Source of the DNA: Brachypterus glaber
Lineage: Eukaryota > Arthropoda > Insecta > Coleoptera > Kateretidae
Assembly: GCA_958510825.1 (NCBI GenBank)
Contig: OY294054.1
Location: 15,486,089-15,550,088 of the forward strand
Reading direction: 5' to 3'
DNA: 64,000 nucleotides
Positions 1-10,544 of this stretch are shown here, piece by piece; the first letter of the stretch is position 1; each line of letters begins with the position of its first letter. Below the pieces are notes generated by a model, which saw nothing but the letters and a program-made list of their open reading frames with translations, had not been told where the DNA came from and ran no database searches. The position numbers were made by a program, and so were the translations under genes.

Positions 1-900
1 TCTTGATAAAAATGATAAAAATACGTGAAATTTGTTATGTTTGCGCGGTTTGATACCGCGCGGTTATTTGTTGCGTTAATTTAGTCCTGCGCGGTTGGTG
101 TATGGCGCTTTTTATGTCATGAGCGAAAATGTATCTTGCGTTATTTTTGCCGCGCGGTTTTTTTTTACGCGAAAAATGTAGTTTAGCCTACCTATACATT
201 AAAAATTACCTTTGAAACCCAATAAACAGCGCCGTGGACATGAGATTGTGGGGGGCCCAAAAGTGGGGGGCCCCGTGAGATTTTTTTCACTATCTCACCT
301 GTCCAGTACGACGCTGGGTTCGCCCCTCAGGTTAAAATTTCTCTCTATGCATTAATCGTAATATTTGATAATATAAAATACCATAAAATCTCATTAAAAA
401 AAAATAAAAATATAAATAAATATAATTGCTAGTTTTGGTAAAACCCATATTATAAACTAGAACAACCATATAAATTTAAAATAAAGTAATTTATTCTTAA
501 TTTCTCTAATACAGTGTTTCAACATTTGCATAAAGTGTGTATAAAAATATAGTGACGTACGTGAAACGTTTCACGCAAAAAGGAAACTTTTCCTTTTCGC
601 TATATTTTTTTACAAAAAAAAAAAACAATAGAAAATGTTTCTTAAAAGAATTTAAAAGCGCTCTTGGGTTTTAATTATATGATTTTTACTCATCACTTAA
701 GCAAGCTATCGAATGAAACAAGCCGTGAAGATATGTAATGCTACGCATTCCATTATATACTATTCATAGTATATATGCATTTTCCCAAATAGGGAAAATA
801 AAATGCTTAAAAAAAATTAAAAAAATTAAAAAATGTTTACAATTTTTATTACAATAAAAAAAATATTTTTTTTTATTTTCTTTTTGCAAAAAACGAAAAA
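1..900. other. Upstream intron of the OATP gene: no exon seen
   Basis: 1-200 carries several CCGCGCGG/GCGCGGTT motifs, also seen around 17700-17850, and so belongs to a dispersed repeat. About 255-325 (gggggccccgtgag ... ctcacctgtccag) recurs at about 42209-42275. 715-760 (gccgtgaagatat ... gcattcc) recurs near 42333. Long A/T runs fill the rest. No coding signal. Confidence 0.5.
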
Positions 901-1013
901 GGAGGGGTAAACCGCAGAGGAATTCAGATGTACAAATTTGAGGTAATCTGGAGGAAATCTTTGAAGATTTCCTGCTAAAGGTGTACAAAATTTGGTCAGC
1001 GGTTTACCCCTCG
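901..1013. mobile_element. MITE, 113 bp, with 8-bp target duplication (family M8)
   Basis: Inverted ends GGAGGGGTAAACCGC (901-915) and GCGGTTTACCCCTCG (999-1013) are flanked by the direct repeat ACGAAAAA at 893-900 and 1014-1021. The interior holds GTACAAA and short fragments of the 'aggaattcag/aggaaatct' type, as in the larger copy at 39632-39866. It has no coding capacity. Confidence 0.8.
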
Positions 1014-1059
1014 ACGAAAAATTAAAAAAAAATAAAAATCATAGGTACTTTTTTATTAT

Positions 1060-1385
1060 TTTTTTAAGTTTAACCCCCATAACTTTTTTGTTTTTGGGGG
1101 GATTACGTTCTTTTCATCTTCCCGTTATAGAACTTGATTTTTCCTGAAAATTTTAAGTCCATCGGATTATTCGTTCTTGAGTTGTTGTGTCCACAAAAAA
1201 CGTGACATCCGACAGAGAGACGGACAGAGACAGACAGACAGACGGACATTTTCAATGTTTCTTATTTTTTCATGAAACAAATTTGTATCCAAGAATGTTT
1301 TGTCCGGGACGTTTTTTTTGGCGATTTTGGGAAATTCGAAACTTCCGTATTCTAGCGCTACGCACTGTAAATAGCGTGATAATAG
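1060..1385. repeat. Dispersed repeat containing GACAGACGGAC microsatellite
   Basis: The block 'cataacttttttgttttt ... ggattattcgttcttgag ... gacagacggacatt ... attctagcgc' recurs at about 28975-29285, and in more diverged form at about 22735-23000, 34080-34260 and 42500-42700. It has a shared 3' tail. No coding potential was recognised; it could be a SINE or a non-autonomous DNA element. Confidence 0.6.
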
Positions 1386-1883
1386 TTTTACGTCCCCTCT
1401 GACCTCCCTACCCATTCTGATAGGTAGAGAGATGTCACTTGACATATTGTCCCATTTAAACTTTTAAAGATGGCGCCCATTGATGGCTGAAGGTTATAAC
1501 GTCACTCCTGTGAGTAAAATAAAAAGATGTCCCGCTAAAAATAAAAATCGACGTGTCCGAGGATTTTTTTTGAATACATGAAGGCGGTAACTGAAGCGGA
1601 CACTCCCTATAAAGTGGTTCGAAAGTCAGTTAAATCCGGTGGTTTCCTCTACTACTAGCCCACACAAGTCCTGGATCTAGGGGATGCTTAATTAAGTAGA
1701 ATAGTACGAGGTTAAACAAACAAACCCAGGGGTAAAATAGCTATTTTGTACCTTAAAATAATAAAATCTTATTCCCCCACTTTTTCCCTAAGGTTCTTAT
1801 TCGTGCAGAACGTCGAATTTTGTTATGCTTCATTTTCCTTCTATTGTTCGAAGGTTTTACTAACTAGGAAATTTTCTTTACAG

Positions 1884-2009
1884 GTGTAGGAGGGATTTTA
1901 GTAATGGGCCTTGGTATTATTATAAGCGGTGCATTTATTTTAAGGGTCAAGCCAAACGCAAGATTTGTCGCTGCGTGGATTGCTTTTACAGCCGTCGTTT
2001 ATGCCATAG
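1884..2009 (+). CDS. OATP exon A (transmembrane segments, partial)
   Basis: The acceptor TTTCTTTACAG ends at 1883 and the donor GTAAGT starts at 2010. The exon is 126 nt, entering and leaving in phase 1, so the first Gly is split with the missing upstream exon. It reads GVGGILVMGLGIIISGAFIL then RVKPNARFVAAWIAF. This is a hydrophobic glycine-rich helix, a short basic loop (RVKPNAR, matching the family's KR/FKLNAR loop) and the start of the next helix. No earlier OATP exon was found in 1-1883. Confidence 0.9.
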
Positions 2010-5000
2010 GTAAGTATGTAAACACATTTTTTGTTAAAAAGCAAACTAAAAAAATCAACTAGTATGAAGCTATCACAAAAAACCTTGCTCCACCTTCATT
2101 TTATCCCAGCATAGAACTTTGCGGAAAAAACCTACCCTATAAACTTTTTTTTCATACGGCAATTCCAAAAACTACGTGAAATATTATCAAAAACTTAAAC
2201 TTTTATTCTTAGTTTTTAATATACAATATTCCTGCATTATTGAAATTTTGGTTTTCAACATTTTAGTATTTAATTTTTCGTCCTCGAACCGTGAAATTTC
2301 ACCTTCAAATTATTTTTTCTCGAAAACGGTTAAGCCTACAGTGTTACAACAAAAGTACCTTTTTTATGTATTTTGACCTGAGAAATCATATTCCAAAAAT
2401 AAAATCACAAAAAAGTTACACATAAAAAAGTTTGAGACAAAAAATGATAAGGCGCCCCTGTTTTGCACACCCCTGATTAAAATAAGTACATGAAAATAAC
2501 ATATGGAGATGGGCCTTATTAAGATTGGTTAACGTGCAAAATCTCGTTGCTATATCTCAAAGGGTTCCTGAGTTATTAAATAAAAATCGATTTTTTAGCC
2601 ACTTTCAAAGGGGCTTACCTCTCTTACGACGCATTTTTAGACATTTTTATAGGAACTTCTTGTCATATTTTATGATGTAGAATTACCTCTTAAAATTTCG
2701 GACTCTATTTCAAATACACCGAGTTAAGTGGTCACAAACTTTCTTGAGACTAATCGACCGACCAACATAAATTTTATTTTCACGGAAATCAGATTTTTTG
2801 CATCAAAAACGTTGAGGTTAAACTAACTTTAAATGATCAGATTTTTTGCATAAAAAACGTTGAGGTTAAACTTTAAATGATGGGGGGAGTAATTATGTGT
2901 GGCAAAACGTTAACTGCCACACGAAATTTGCAACCAAGTTATAAATGCTATTTTTACCGCAGTTATTGTGCGGTAATTTATGCTTAATTAAATTGTATGA
3001 TATTAAAAATCGCTTTAGCAGACACGTATTTCTTATTAAATTTTGTGCAATTTCATGGTCAAAAAATTTAGCTAGTCTAATTTTATTTTTATCGCATGAT
3101 GCGAAAAAAATTCGGTTGATCATTACAGTGACCTAGTTATCATTAAAAATCATTTCTTATATAATATTTGTACTTCAGCCAATGAAGGTCGTAAATTCAA
3201 AAAGGATGTTGACATTTTACAACAACAATCGTTGTTATAGTAAGCAAGATATCTATTAAATAAAAAAATTAAGTTTTTACCCCTTTTCACCGCCTTACCC
3301 CACACCGATTTTTGCGAAAAACAATCTCAGGCGAGAAATATACCAGTTTAACGGCGGCCATATTTAAAAGTCCACAAAAATTTTATGAGATTATACTACT
3401 GGGAGGCGAATTCAACTTTTTAATATGGCCACCGTTAAACTGTATATTGGACTCTATACGGAAATTTTGTGATCACAAAATGGTTGGAGATAAAGACAAA
3501 TTATACGTTTCTTATCCCAACTTCTTGGCTGGTATTGTTTTTGGCATAAATAGACGTGGGGGTAACTTGGGTGTTAAGGCGTAAAGACTGTTATTTTAGG
3601 ATGGTCACTGGCAAAATTTTTTTTTTAAAAACTCACAGTTTTGTTGATTTTTTCCTATTTTAATTTTTTTGAGATTAAACCGTACGTCTGGACCCTTTTG
3701 GCGGATGTACACAGTTATAGTTTCTTTTTATGAATGATAACAGCATTAAAAATGTATATTGTTTAACCCAGTTCGTAAATAGTTAGTAAATATGATTTAA
3801 ATATCAAAAAGGTTCAAAAAATATACCGTGCGTGTCAAAAGTTCGCCCTCCTTTAACTTTAACTACTTAATATGTATTGTTTGACACACGGATGTGTGGC
3901 TATCGAAAAAATGTGAAAAATGTGTGTGCTCTCACTTGCACGCACGCACGCCTTATGACGCTTATGACGTAAAGAAGAGAGCGCGCTGCCGGTTCCGAGA
4001 TACCTCCCCCTTTCGTCGGATCTTTCTTACCGTGTGGCAGACTTTATATTAACTTGAAATTTGGATCACGTAAATAACGTAAACCAAATTGTTTTTTGGT
4101 ATATTTTTTTGATGGAAACGTGGGCGCTATCGTGCGTGATAAATAATTTTAAGGCTTGTGAAATTCTCTATTATATCACCAATGTCCCTTAAAAATATCA
4201 AATATATACAAAAAAATTGGGTTATGTTACTTATGTTACGTGGTACACATTTCAAGTTGATATCTTAAGCTGTTCTAAAGTTAAAGGGGGCGGACTTTTG
4301 ACACGCACGGTATATTTATTTAAGTTTAATATATTTAACCCTATTTCGTTAATAATAAAATTCATAAGTTAAATAATTATGATAGTACATTGACCCTTAT
4401 AAGTCAGATAAAATAAGTATTACAAAATACTAATGAATTAAATTATTTTAAATATAATTTACATATGTTAGTATACAGGGTAATTCCAATTTTTTTGACT
4501 AAAATGACATTTAAAAGAAGGTGCTCGTCAGGGGTGCTCCCATGGGGAGGTAGTTGGGGGTGCGCCACCCAAACCGGATCGTAAGGGAGCCACTTTAAAA
4601 GGAGGGACTTCATGAACTTTTTTTGTAGTTCTTTTTACTAAAATATGATTTCTCAGGTAAAAATACATAAAAAGATACTGTTGTAATACCGAAGTATTAC
4701 CATTTTCGAGAAAAAATTAAAGGTAAAATTTTACGTTTCGATGACCAAAAATTATAACTACACTAAAATTTTAAAAACCAAAATTTTAATGATGGCCTCA
4801 TCAAAAACTAAGAAAAAGGTTTGTATATAATAAAAAGTCCAAACATTATTTTTCTGTGTGTACAAACAGATACTAGTTAATTTTATTTTTCAAATCTTAG
4901 ATTGAATTTATTAGTCTAGACCAGTAATTTCGGCAATAACAATAGCTTCAAATAGAATCAAATTTAACTAGCTAAATTACATTGTGGATCCCGTTTATTT

Positions 5001-8000
5001 TTGGGGGACCCTTTAATTTATTTTTTCCACTACTACCTTTAGAACATACCATTATTTATCATGTTTTCAGACTGTGAAATCAATTTTCTTCATAGCTACG
5101 GCCCTTACAGTATTAATTGCTGCAAAAGGAATGTGAAAATAAAAAAAACATAAACAAAATTGCGCCTATGACGCCCCGTATAATATGTTAATAAGGCCAA
5201 AAGCGATATAATAAGGTCAAAAGCGATATATGAGAAGTAAATTATGACAACTTATCTTTATTCGATTAATTATTCAAAATTTATAACAACCCTGGTGGAA
5301 AATAACGTTAGAACGACTTGACCTAACGTTAGATGAATGCGGTTTGAAGGTTAGATGCCTAACTTTAGGATCTAACGTTAGAATAACGTTTATCTAAGGT
5401 TAGGAGTTACCAAACGTTATATAAACGTTATTCTAACGTTAGGAAACTAACGTTAGGAATTCTATTTTGTCTTGGGTTGGCAATAGGCATTGGTTAAAGA
5501 GTTCTCCTCTAGGACAGACGAACATCGGTTATTGTTATTCAGTATTTCCCCAAATGCATAGTTTTTTTAGTAAAAACCTTTCAAAAACTATTAAAAAACT
5601 TACCGCCTGCGGCTCGTCTTCTAACACGTTCACTGTCCATATGGATCATGCCATAGGTTTGGTGTTAAACTTGGACGCGTGTGCCAAAAACGTCTATAAT
5701 AAAACTAAAAAAAAAATAAAAAACTTAATGTGAATCATTACATATCTTCAGGGCTTGTTTTTTTGAGAGAAATTTTATATTTAAATTAAAGATTTAAATC
5801 AATTTAAAATTGTTATATCCAAAAATAACAACCGAAGGTCAACTACATTATTGTTAATTTGTTTAGTTTAATTTAACTTTAACTGCTTAATTAAAAAATC
5901 TTCCCAAAATTAAACTAATGTGTCCAAGGGGGAGAAAAAGTATGAAATTTAGATCCATTTTAATGATTTACTGCCAGTACATTACTGGTCATCATTAGAT
6001 AGCTGTATTCATGTACTACAAGGACTTAGCAATGATTTCCGTCTGCAGGGTGGCAGGTTAACGGACTCCTTACATAAATTTTATTTTTTTAAATATTTTC
6101 TTCACACGTGCTTAACTTTGTCGTGTGTTGCAGGCAAAATTTTTTAAGATATTTTAAGGCTACGTATTTCGCAGGAAGCTCAGAATTTGAAAAGAAATTT
6201 ATTTTATAAAACAACTGACTTCGTGGGGTTAAAATTTAGGACTTTAGGATCTTAGGGTAACCGATTTAAGTTACACTGAACAGCGGTTTAAAAAAAAACA
6301 CCCTGTATAATGAAATATGGAATTAATATAGCCGATGTTTTGTCTAATTTTGTACTTCCAAATTGCAGTGTATGCAATAATGCCAGAAAACATCTAATAT
6401 TTTGTCTCAAACGATTCTTTCATTATAATATATAATTTTTTTTATTTAGGTATGGGTGTACTGATGTTTATTGGATGTCCCATGACTGACATGGCAGGTC
6501 TGAGAACCAGTAATGGGTAAGTTATATCCAGTGATCGCCGATTTGGTATTTATGTCAGGATTATTTATATGTTTAAATTAAATTTTAAGTTTTATTTAAT
6601 TAAATCGAACAATTTAAAATTGAAAGATCAAAACCTTAAAAAAAAATAAATTTTTTAAAAATATACAGTCCAATAGAGAATTTTATTTGCTTTAAAATGT
6701 ACCACACGACCCCCTTTCCATTAAAAAAAATGCCTCCAATACCCCCCTGCCCACATTTTAAGAGCTGAACGTATCAAATATATGCTAATAGATAGTTTGT
6801 TGTTTTATTTAAGAGTTCTAAATTTGAAGTCGATATCTGAACTCGTTCAAAATTTAAGAGGGGGGGGGGTGGTCACCGCTCTGTATAAAGATAACATTCT
6901 AGCATATTACATTTAAGAAAGAGTTGTACTGAACATAAAATACAACTTCTGATACAGTACGTGTAAATGAGATCTCACCATAGGATTATAAAATGAAAAC
7001 GATGCACGATCTGCGTTTTGCGTTCGACGCGCTGTTGCCGTATTTATAGCTCTACCCAACTAACACAGTATCTATAAAGTATCTCTTGCCGGTCTTTCGC
7101 AACAAAATTACAGCTACATGGTTGATTTTTTTCTGCGAAAGAGCGGTAAGAAATACTTTATAGATACTGTATTACCCGGGTAGTACACATTACTATGGGA
7201 AGGTTTCACGTATGCGTGATGTATATCATTAAAAACGGAACTATCAAGAACAAAAATTAAAGTTAGACTTACTTTGTGGAAAACTGGTAGTAATATTAAG
7301 TTGTTTTTATATACGAAAAAAAGTCAGAATTTAAATATTTATCTTAAAACAGCAAAAAAAAAATAACCACGTAAAATAAATTCTATGTCATCCGGTTTGG
7401 GTATATTTTAATTGACAAACGCCAGGAAAAAATAAATTTGAATCTTTTTATATTTCCTTTTAAGATAAACAGACAAAATACGGTGGGTTAATTTTTAAAA
7501 ATAGATTTTCCAGATGTTTTTTTTTAGTTATTTCAAAAGATAATTTAATAATATTATGCATACGTACATAAATGCATTAAAAATAAAAATATTATTTTAA
7601 ATAATAATTTAATTTTAAACGTTTACAGGGTGACCCAAAAACGATTTCAACGGCGCGTAAAAAAATAGAAGTAGGGTACCATTCATATGTACAATTGCGG
7701 CGATTATTGAATATAGCACCAAATCCGCCTATCAGTAGTGTCTCGTAAAATTTTTGTGAAATATAACCGCCAATGAAGTCGTATATCAAATCAAGGCCGG
7801 ACTATCAAATTTTCTAATCATCAATTGATTTAACTCTTACAAGTATTTTTAAGCTTTGTAGATTGTTATATTCAAACACATTTTGAACCAAATTCAATTA
7901 AAAAGTAAAGTTGTAGTTTTAAAGCTTTTTTTTTTAAGTGTCAATTATAAAAAAATATTACTATAAAAATATTGTCCCAGCCAACAACAGTCTCGCCTAA

Positions 8001-9635
8001 ATAATATTTTTTCAGGTTTGCCGAATTCAATCCACAGTGCAACGTCTCATCGGCATGCAACTGTGATAAGGATACATTTTCCCCGGTTTGCGGCTCTGAT
8101 AACAAAACCTACTTATCACCGTGTCTTGCTGGTTGCCAAAATTACACGAAAAAAGATGGTAAAATCATCGAATACACCAACTGCCATTGTTTATCAAAAG
8201 AATACCAAAATATGACTTTAGACGAAGACTTTTTTACCGGAAGCGCAACCATTGGATACTGTGATTTGGAGTGTCCCAATTTTATTTTGTATATAGTATT
8301 GTTTTCGATATTTGTTTTTATACACTCTACCTCAGAAGTGGGCTCGATGTTGCTGATATTAAGATGTGTGGACCCTAGGGATAAGGCTATGGCTCTAGGA
8401 TTGATTCAATTTGCTATAGGTAATTAAATATTCCATCCCTACAAACAGCCGACATAATTTGCGTCGGCGAAAGGTTGGCCATCGGGCAGCCGACGTAATA
8501 ATCTATTTATCCATTTATGATTCTTTGATTAAACATTTAAGATCCTGTTTTTTCTATAGGGCTCTTCGGGAATGTGCCGTGCCCTATAATATATGGCGCA
8601 GTCGTCGACTCCGCATGCCTGGTTTGGAAAATGGCGTGCGGGGAACAAGGAGCATGTGGACTCTACGATTCGCATGTATTTAGAATGTTCTATCATGGTA
8701 AGTAAAACGAAACGAAAAAGCAAAAAATACAACAAAAATTAAATTACCGGAAAAAATAGATTTTGAATTATTAAAACAATTTTTCTAAGTAAGCTATCAC
8801 ACAAAAGACCAATCCGTTTTTTACCAAAAATAATTCCGGTCAAAAAAATTGTATTGGTCCAAATTAAAAGTATTTAACTCAACGCGTTCTCTAGTTATCG
8901 TGGCCATAAATTTTCATCTGAGTTCTCGATAATTTGGTATGCCGAATCTGAATTTAACGAAAAAAAATCCGTCTGTCTGTCCAGAAATCTATGATAGCGA
9001 CGAGGGTTAAACCGCTAAGAAAAAAATGTATACCTGGAAGTCAGATTTCCTCGAGATTTCCTTCAAGATTACCTCTATTTTCTTTAAGATTACCTCGAGA
9101 AAGTTTGAAAATAACCTAAAAAAAGATCCCACGTTTGGTAAAGATAAGATTCCCTCGGATTTCCTCGAGAGATTACCTCCAAGATTTCCTCCAATTTGTA
9201 CACCTGAATTTCTCAGCGGTTTTTTCCTCGGACCGCGATTACTTGAGAACGCTTTGCCATAAAAACTTTAAATGTAGACCATAGGTTTATTAGGGTATCA
9301 AAGAGGGTAAAACCATTTTTTTTTTTCATTTTCATTTTTCAAAATTAGTTGAAAAAAAAATTAAAAAAAATAATTTGTTTACATTTTCAAAAAACTTTTT
9401 TCAATCTTTTTTATGGGGAAAGTATTAATTTTGTTGGCAGCAGTATTGACGGGCCAGCTGCATAAAAATACATTTTTATTTTTCAGGCACAACAGGTGCA
9501 ATTTTGCTGTGTGCATTTTTCGTCGACGTGATTGTGTGGTACAAGGCGGGCAGCATAAATTTCGTGGACGAGCAGGCACCTTTGGAGGAAGAAATGAGCG
9601 TAATGACTGGAAAATTAAAAGCAGACCCAGAATAG
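1884..9635 (+). CDS. Organic anion transporting polypeptide (OATP/SLCO family), 3' part, 5 exons, 5'-partial
   Basis: Joined exons 1884-2009, 6450-6516, 8016-8419, 8560-8697 and 9487-9635 give one open frame of about 293 residues ending at TAG 9633-9635. OATPs are 12-transmembrane plasma-membrane transporters that take up amphipathic organic anions; in insects these include steroid conjugates and, for one member, ecdysone. Family hallmarks seen: a glycine-rich membrane segment in exon 1, the segment GCPMTDMAG before the large extracellular loop, a Kazal-like cysteine domain (CNCDKDTFSPVCGSDNKTY), then NFILYIVLFSIFVF and the LRCVDPRDKAMALG and GNVPCPIIYGAVVD motifs that typify OATP segments 11-12. 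Intron phases are 1, 2, 1 and 1, and every junction is GT-AG. The N-terminal half (segments 1 to about 8) must lie upstream of the window. Which insect OATP subfamily this is (for example the ecdysone importer Oatp74D) cannot be told by eye. Confidence 0.95.
2160..2740. mobile_element. Half copy of the long-foldback family T35 (see 35565-36743)
   Basis: Close match to 36120-36740: 'ttagtatttaatttttcgtcctcgaa', 'aaagttacacagaaaaaagtttg', 'ggttcctgagttattaaataaaaa' and 'tttcaaatacacc' occur in the same order. Only the right arm is present. The interior of the same family is seen again at about 4620-4830. Confidence 0.65.
2782..2882 (+). repeat. Tandem duplication of a ~48-bp segment
   Basis: 'cagattttttgcat(c/a)aaaa' followed by 'acgttgaggttaaact' and 'taaatgat' occurs twice head to tail, differing by a 4-bp gap and one substitution. 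Confidence 0.75.
3338..3448. mobile_element. Short MITE/foldback in OATP intron
   Basis: Inverted ends ATATACCAGTTTAACGGCGG (3338-3357) and the matching CCACCGTTAAACTGTATAT (3430-3448) enclose a ~65-bp AT-rich centre. Open frames over it are by-products of the palindrome. Confidence 0.65.
3823..4314. mobile_element. MITE, ~490 bp, ends ATACCGTGCGTGTCAAAAG
   Basis: Left end ATACCGTGCGTGTCAAAAG (from 3823) is matched by CTTTTGACACGCACGGTAT ending at 4314. The interior has a CACGCACGCACGCC stretch and no open frame. A related end occurs near 34277 (GGCGCGTGTCAAACTGTTCG). Confidence 0.75.
4315..5300. other. OATP intron 1, AT-rich, no gene
   Basis: Contains an interior fragment of family T35 at 4620-4830 and a doublet 'aaggycaaaagcgatata' at about 5194-5230. 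Otherwise nothing recognisable. Confidence 0.5.
5301..5462. repeat. Cluster of palindromic CTAACGTTAG motifs
   Basis: TAACGTTAG or one-base variants (aacgttaga, ggttagatg, aactttagg, aacgttatt) occur about ten times in 160 bp with irregular spacing. The core is self-complementary, so both strands look alike. Confidence 0.7.
5463..6449. other. OATP intron 1, 3' part
   Basis: AT-rich with an 88-codon open frame (5467-5733) that has no family signature. The stretch 5590-5700 shares 'cgcctgcggctcgt..tctaa' with a palindromic repeat at about 39150-39260 and is probably a repeat fragment. The intron ends in a T-rich tract and TTTAG at 6449. Confidence 0.5.
6450..6516 (+). CDS. OATP exon B (end of helix, entry to Kazal loop)
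   Basis: A 67-nt exon between TTTATTTAG (ending 6449) and GTAAGT (6517), phase 1 in and phase 2 out. It continues the helix as MGVLMFIGCPMTDMAGLRTSNG. The Gly-Cys-Pro followed by a short Ala-Gly motif corresponds to the conserved GC...AG at the start of the large extracellular loop in OATPs. A 4.4-kb intron precedes it, which carries several MITEs. Confidence 0.88.
6655..6870. mobile_element. Half copy of foldback family T14 (see 13902-14410)
   Basis: Matches the right half of the 13902-14410 element: 'cccccctgcccacattttaa', 'aaatatatgctaa.agatagttt' and the 'tttgaa..cgatatct' end. It lies in OATP intron 2. Confidence 0.55.
7053..7183. mobile_element. Short MITE with AACACAGTATCTATAAAGTA ends
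   Basis: CTACCCAACTAACACAGTATCTATAAAGTA at the left is matched, inverted, by TACTTTATAGATACTGTATTACCCGGGTAG at the right. The ends resemble those of the 1.1-kb element at 15420-16550. OATP intron 2. Confidence 0.7.
7184..8015. other. OATP intron 2, 3' part
   Basis: AT-rich. 7620-7800 resembles the arm of the 3338-3448 MITE (accattcatatgtacaa ... cgccaatgaag) but is degraded. No gene. Confidence 0.4.
8016..8419 (+). CDS. OATP exon C: Kazal-type extracellular domain plus transmembrane segment
   Basis: The acceptor TTTTTTCAG ends at 8015 and the donor GTAATT starts at 8420; 404 nt, phase 2 in and phase 1 out. The first part has many cysteines (C-N-C-DKDTFSPVCGSDNKTYLSPC...C, then NCHC and YCDLEC), which is the Kazal-like pattern of the large extracellular loop of OATPs. 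N-x-S/T sites (NVS, NKT, NYT, NMT) fit extracellular glycosylation. The second part is a hydrophobic helix (FILYIVLFSIFVFIH) followed by RCVDPRDKAMALG, the family's intracellular motif between the last two helices. Confidence 0.95.
8560..8697 (+). CDS. OATP exon D (GNVPCPIIYGAVVD motif)
   Basis: A 138-nt exon between TTTTTCTATAG (ending 8559) and GTAAGT (8698), phase 1 at both ends. It reads LFGNVPCPIIYGAVVDSACL then VWKMACGEQGACGLYDSHVF. In OATPs this stretch is the re-entrant P-x-P-x-x-YG segment, then an aspartate and a cysteine-containing loop (W...CG..GAC..YD) before the final helix. The 140-nt intron before it is very short compared with the others in this gene. Confidence 0.93.
9000..9235. 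mobile_element. Member of MITE family M8, diverged, with expanded interior
   Basis: Ends CGAGGGTTAAACCGCTAAG (left) and CAGCGGTTTTTTCCTCG (right) match family M8. The interior is a degenerate run of 'gatttcctcgagattacctc' units. The 8-bp duplication is no longer clear. It lies in the last OATP intron. Confidence 0.65.
9487..9635 (+). CDS. OATP terminal exon (last helix, cytoplasmic tail, stop)
   Basis: The acceptor TTTTTCAG ends at 9486; the exon enters in phase 1 and ends at TAG 9633-9635. It encodes the last transmembrane helix (GAILLCAFFVDVIVWYKAG) and a short acidic tail ending ...KADPE, with EEEMSVMTGKLK before it. The tail has no PDZ-type C-terminus of the -T-x-L kind known from some vertebrate OATPs. 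The open frame on the opposite strand across this exon is a shadow. Confidence 0.92.
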
Positions 9636-9985
9636 CACAAACACAAGACGGTTCATGAACAACCGTCAAAATTTTAGATTTTTTATGAATATATAACACT
9701 GGGTAACAATTATTTGGTGCGTTAAGGCCTGTTCGTAACCAAAGAATTAAAACTTCGGTATTATACATAAGAAAAAGAGCCAGAAGAGACGAAAAAGTTA
9801 ATTTTTCAGAAAAATGCGACAAAAAAGAAATTCACACTTTTTAAACAAAAAAGAATATCGTTTTAATAGGAAATTTGACTAAAATATATTTTTGTTTAAA
9901 ACAGTGCAAAATAATAAAAAGAAATTATGAAAAACTGATTTCTAGATTTTATTTAATAATACTGAATAAATTAATAAATAAAAAT
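9636..9985 (+). promoter_or_regulatory. OATP 3' UTR with clustered polyadenylation signals
   Basis: After the stop the sequence is AT-rich and shows no further open frame. Overlapping AATAAA hexamers occur at 9965-9970, 9973-9978 and 9977-9982, about 330 nt after the stop, and make the likely poly(A) site. The exact cleavage point cannot be seen from sequence. Confidence 0.5.
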
Positions 9986-10361
9986 TCGTCAAAACCCATT
10001 ATATTATCGCAAATTTGGCAACAGCGCATCACTCAACACCCGCAATTATAAGCGCGATTTTTAAATCGACTAAGGGTTGTTCTTTTTCACTCTCTTACTT
10101 GCGATGTTGCCATATTCTGCATTTATCTATGTAAGAAAGAATTTGCAATTAAAAAAAGTATGTTTCGGGCCAAGAGCGAAAATTTTGGGAAAGTATTTTT
10201 GTGTACCTATCTAATGTTTCTTAATTCTTCATTATTTTATTGCGAACAGGCCTTAAGATACAAACATAGTACAGCGAGCCACGAAAATTGGTTACCATAT
10301 TAAATACTTAACATTTTTGTGTATGGATTCCATATTGTGGAACCACAGGCAAGCTTAGTTA
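9986..10361. other. Intergenic DNA after OATP
   Basis: No open frame or recognised repeat. A few short runs; nothing else visible. Confidence 0.4.
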
Positions 10362-10365
10362 TTAA

Positions 10366-10540
10366 CACGTCCACTGCCGTCTCGGTTCGATAGTTCCAAG
10401 CACGCCGATTCGGTCTATATAAGCGAGCGGCTTATTCGATCCCACAGCGCCGAGCGCACATTTTCAACACTGTCCTGCTGAATTCGGCCTGGAGGGGGGG
10501 GGGGGAATATGTACGTAAAAGCATCACGGCAGTGAACGTG
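10366..10540. mobile_element. piggyBac-like MITE (TTAA-flanked), 175 bp
   Basis: TTAA at 10362-10365 and 10541-10544 flanks the inverted ends CACGTCCACTGCCGT and ACGGCAGTGAACGTG. A TTAA duplication with ends starting in C and a short palindromic tip is the signature of the piggyBac superfamily. The interior is GC-rich relative to the flanks and non-coding. Confidence 0.75.
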
Positions 10541-10544
10541 TTAA

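Noticed and set aside
5301..5462. Insect telomeric (TTAGG)n repeat
   Set aside because: TTAGG occurs only as part of a CTAACGTTAGG palindrome, not as a tandem array.
5467..5733. 88-codon frame in OATP intron 1
   Set aside because: No OATP similarity, no matching splice phases, and a segment shared with a palindromic repeat at 39150-39262.
9379..9822. 147-codon minus-strand open frame
   Set aside because: It is antisense to the OATP terminal exon and 3' UTR. The plus strand has clear splice sites, frame continuity and OATP motifs; the minus frame has no family signature.
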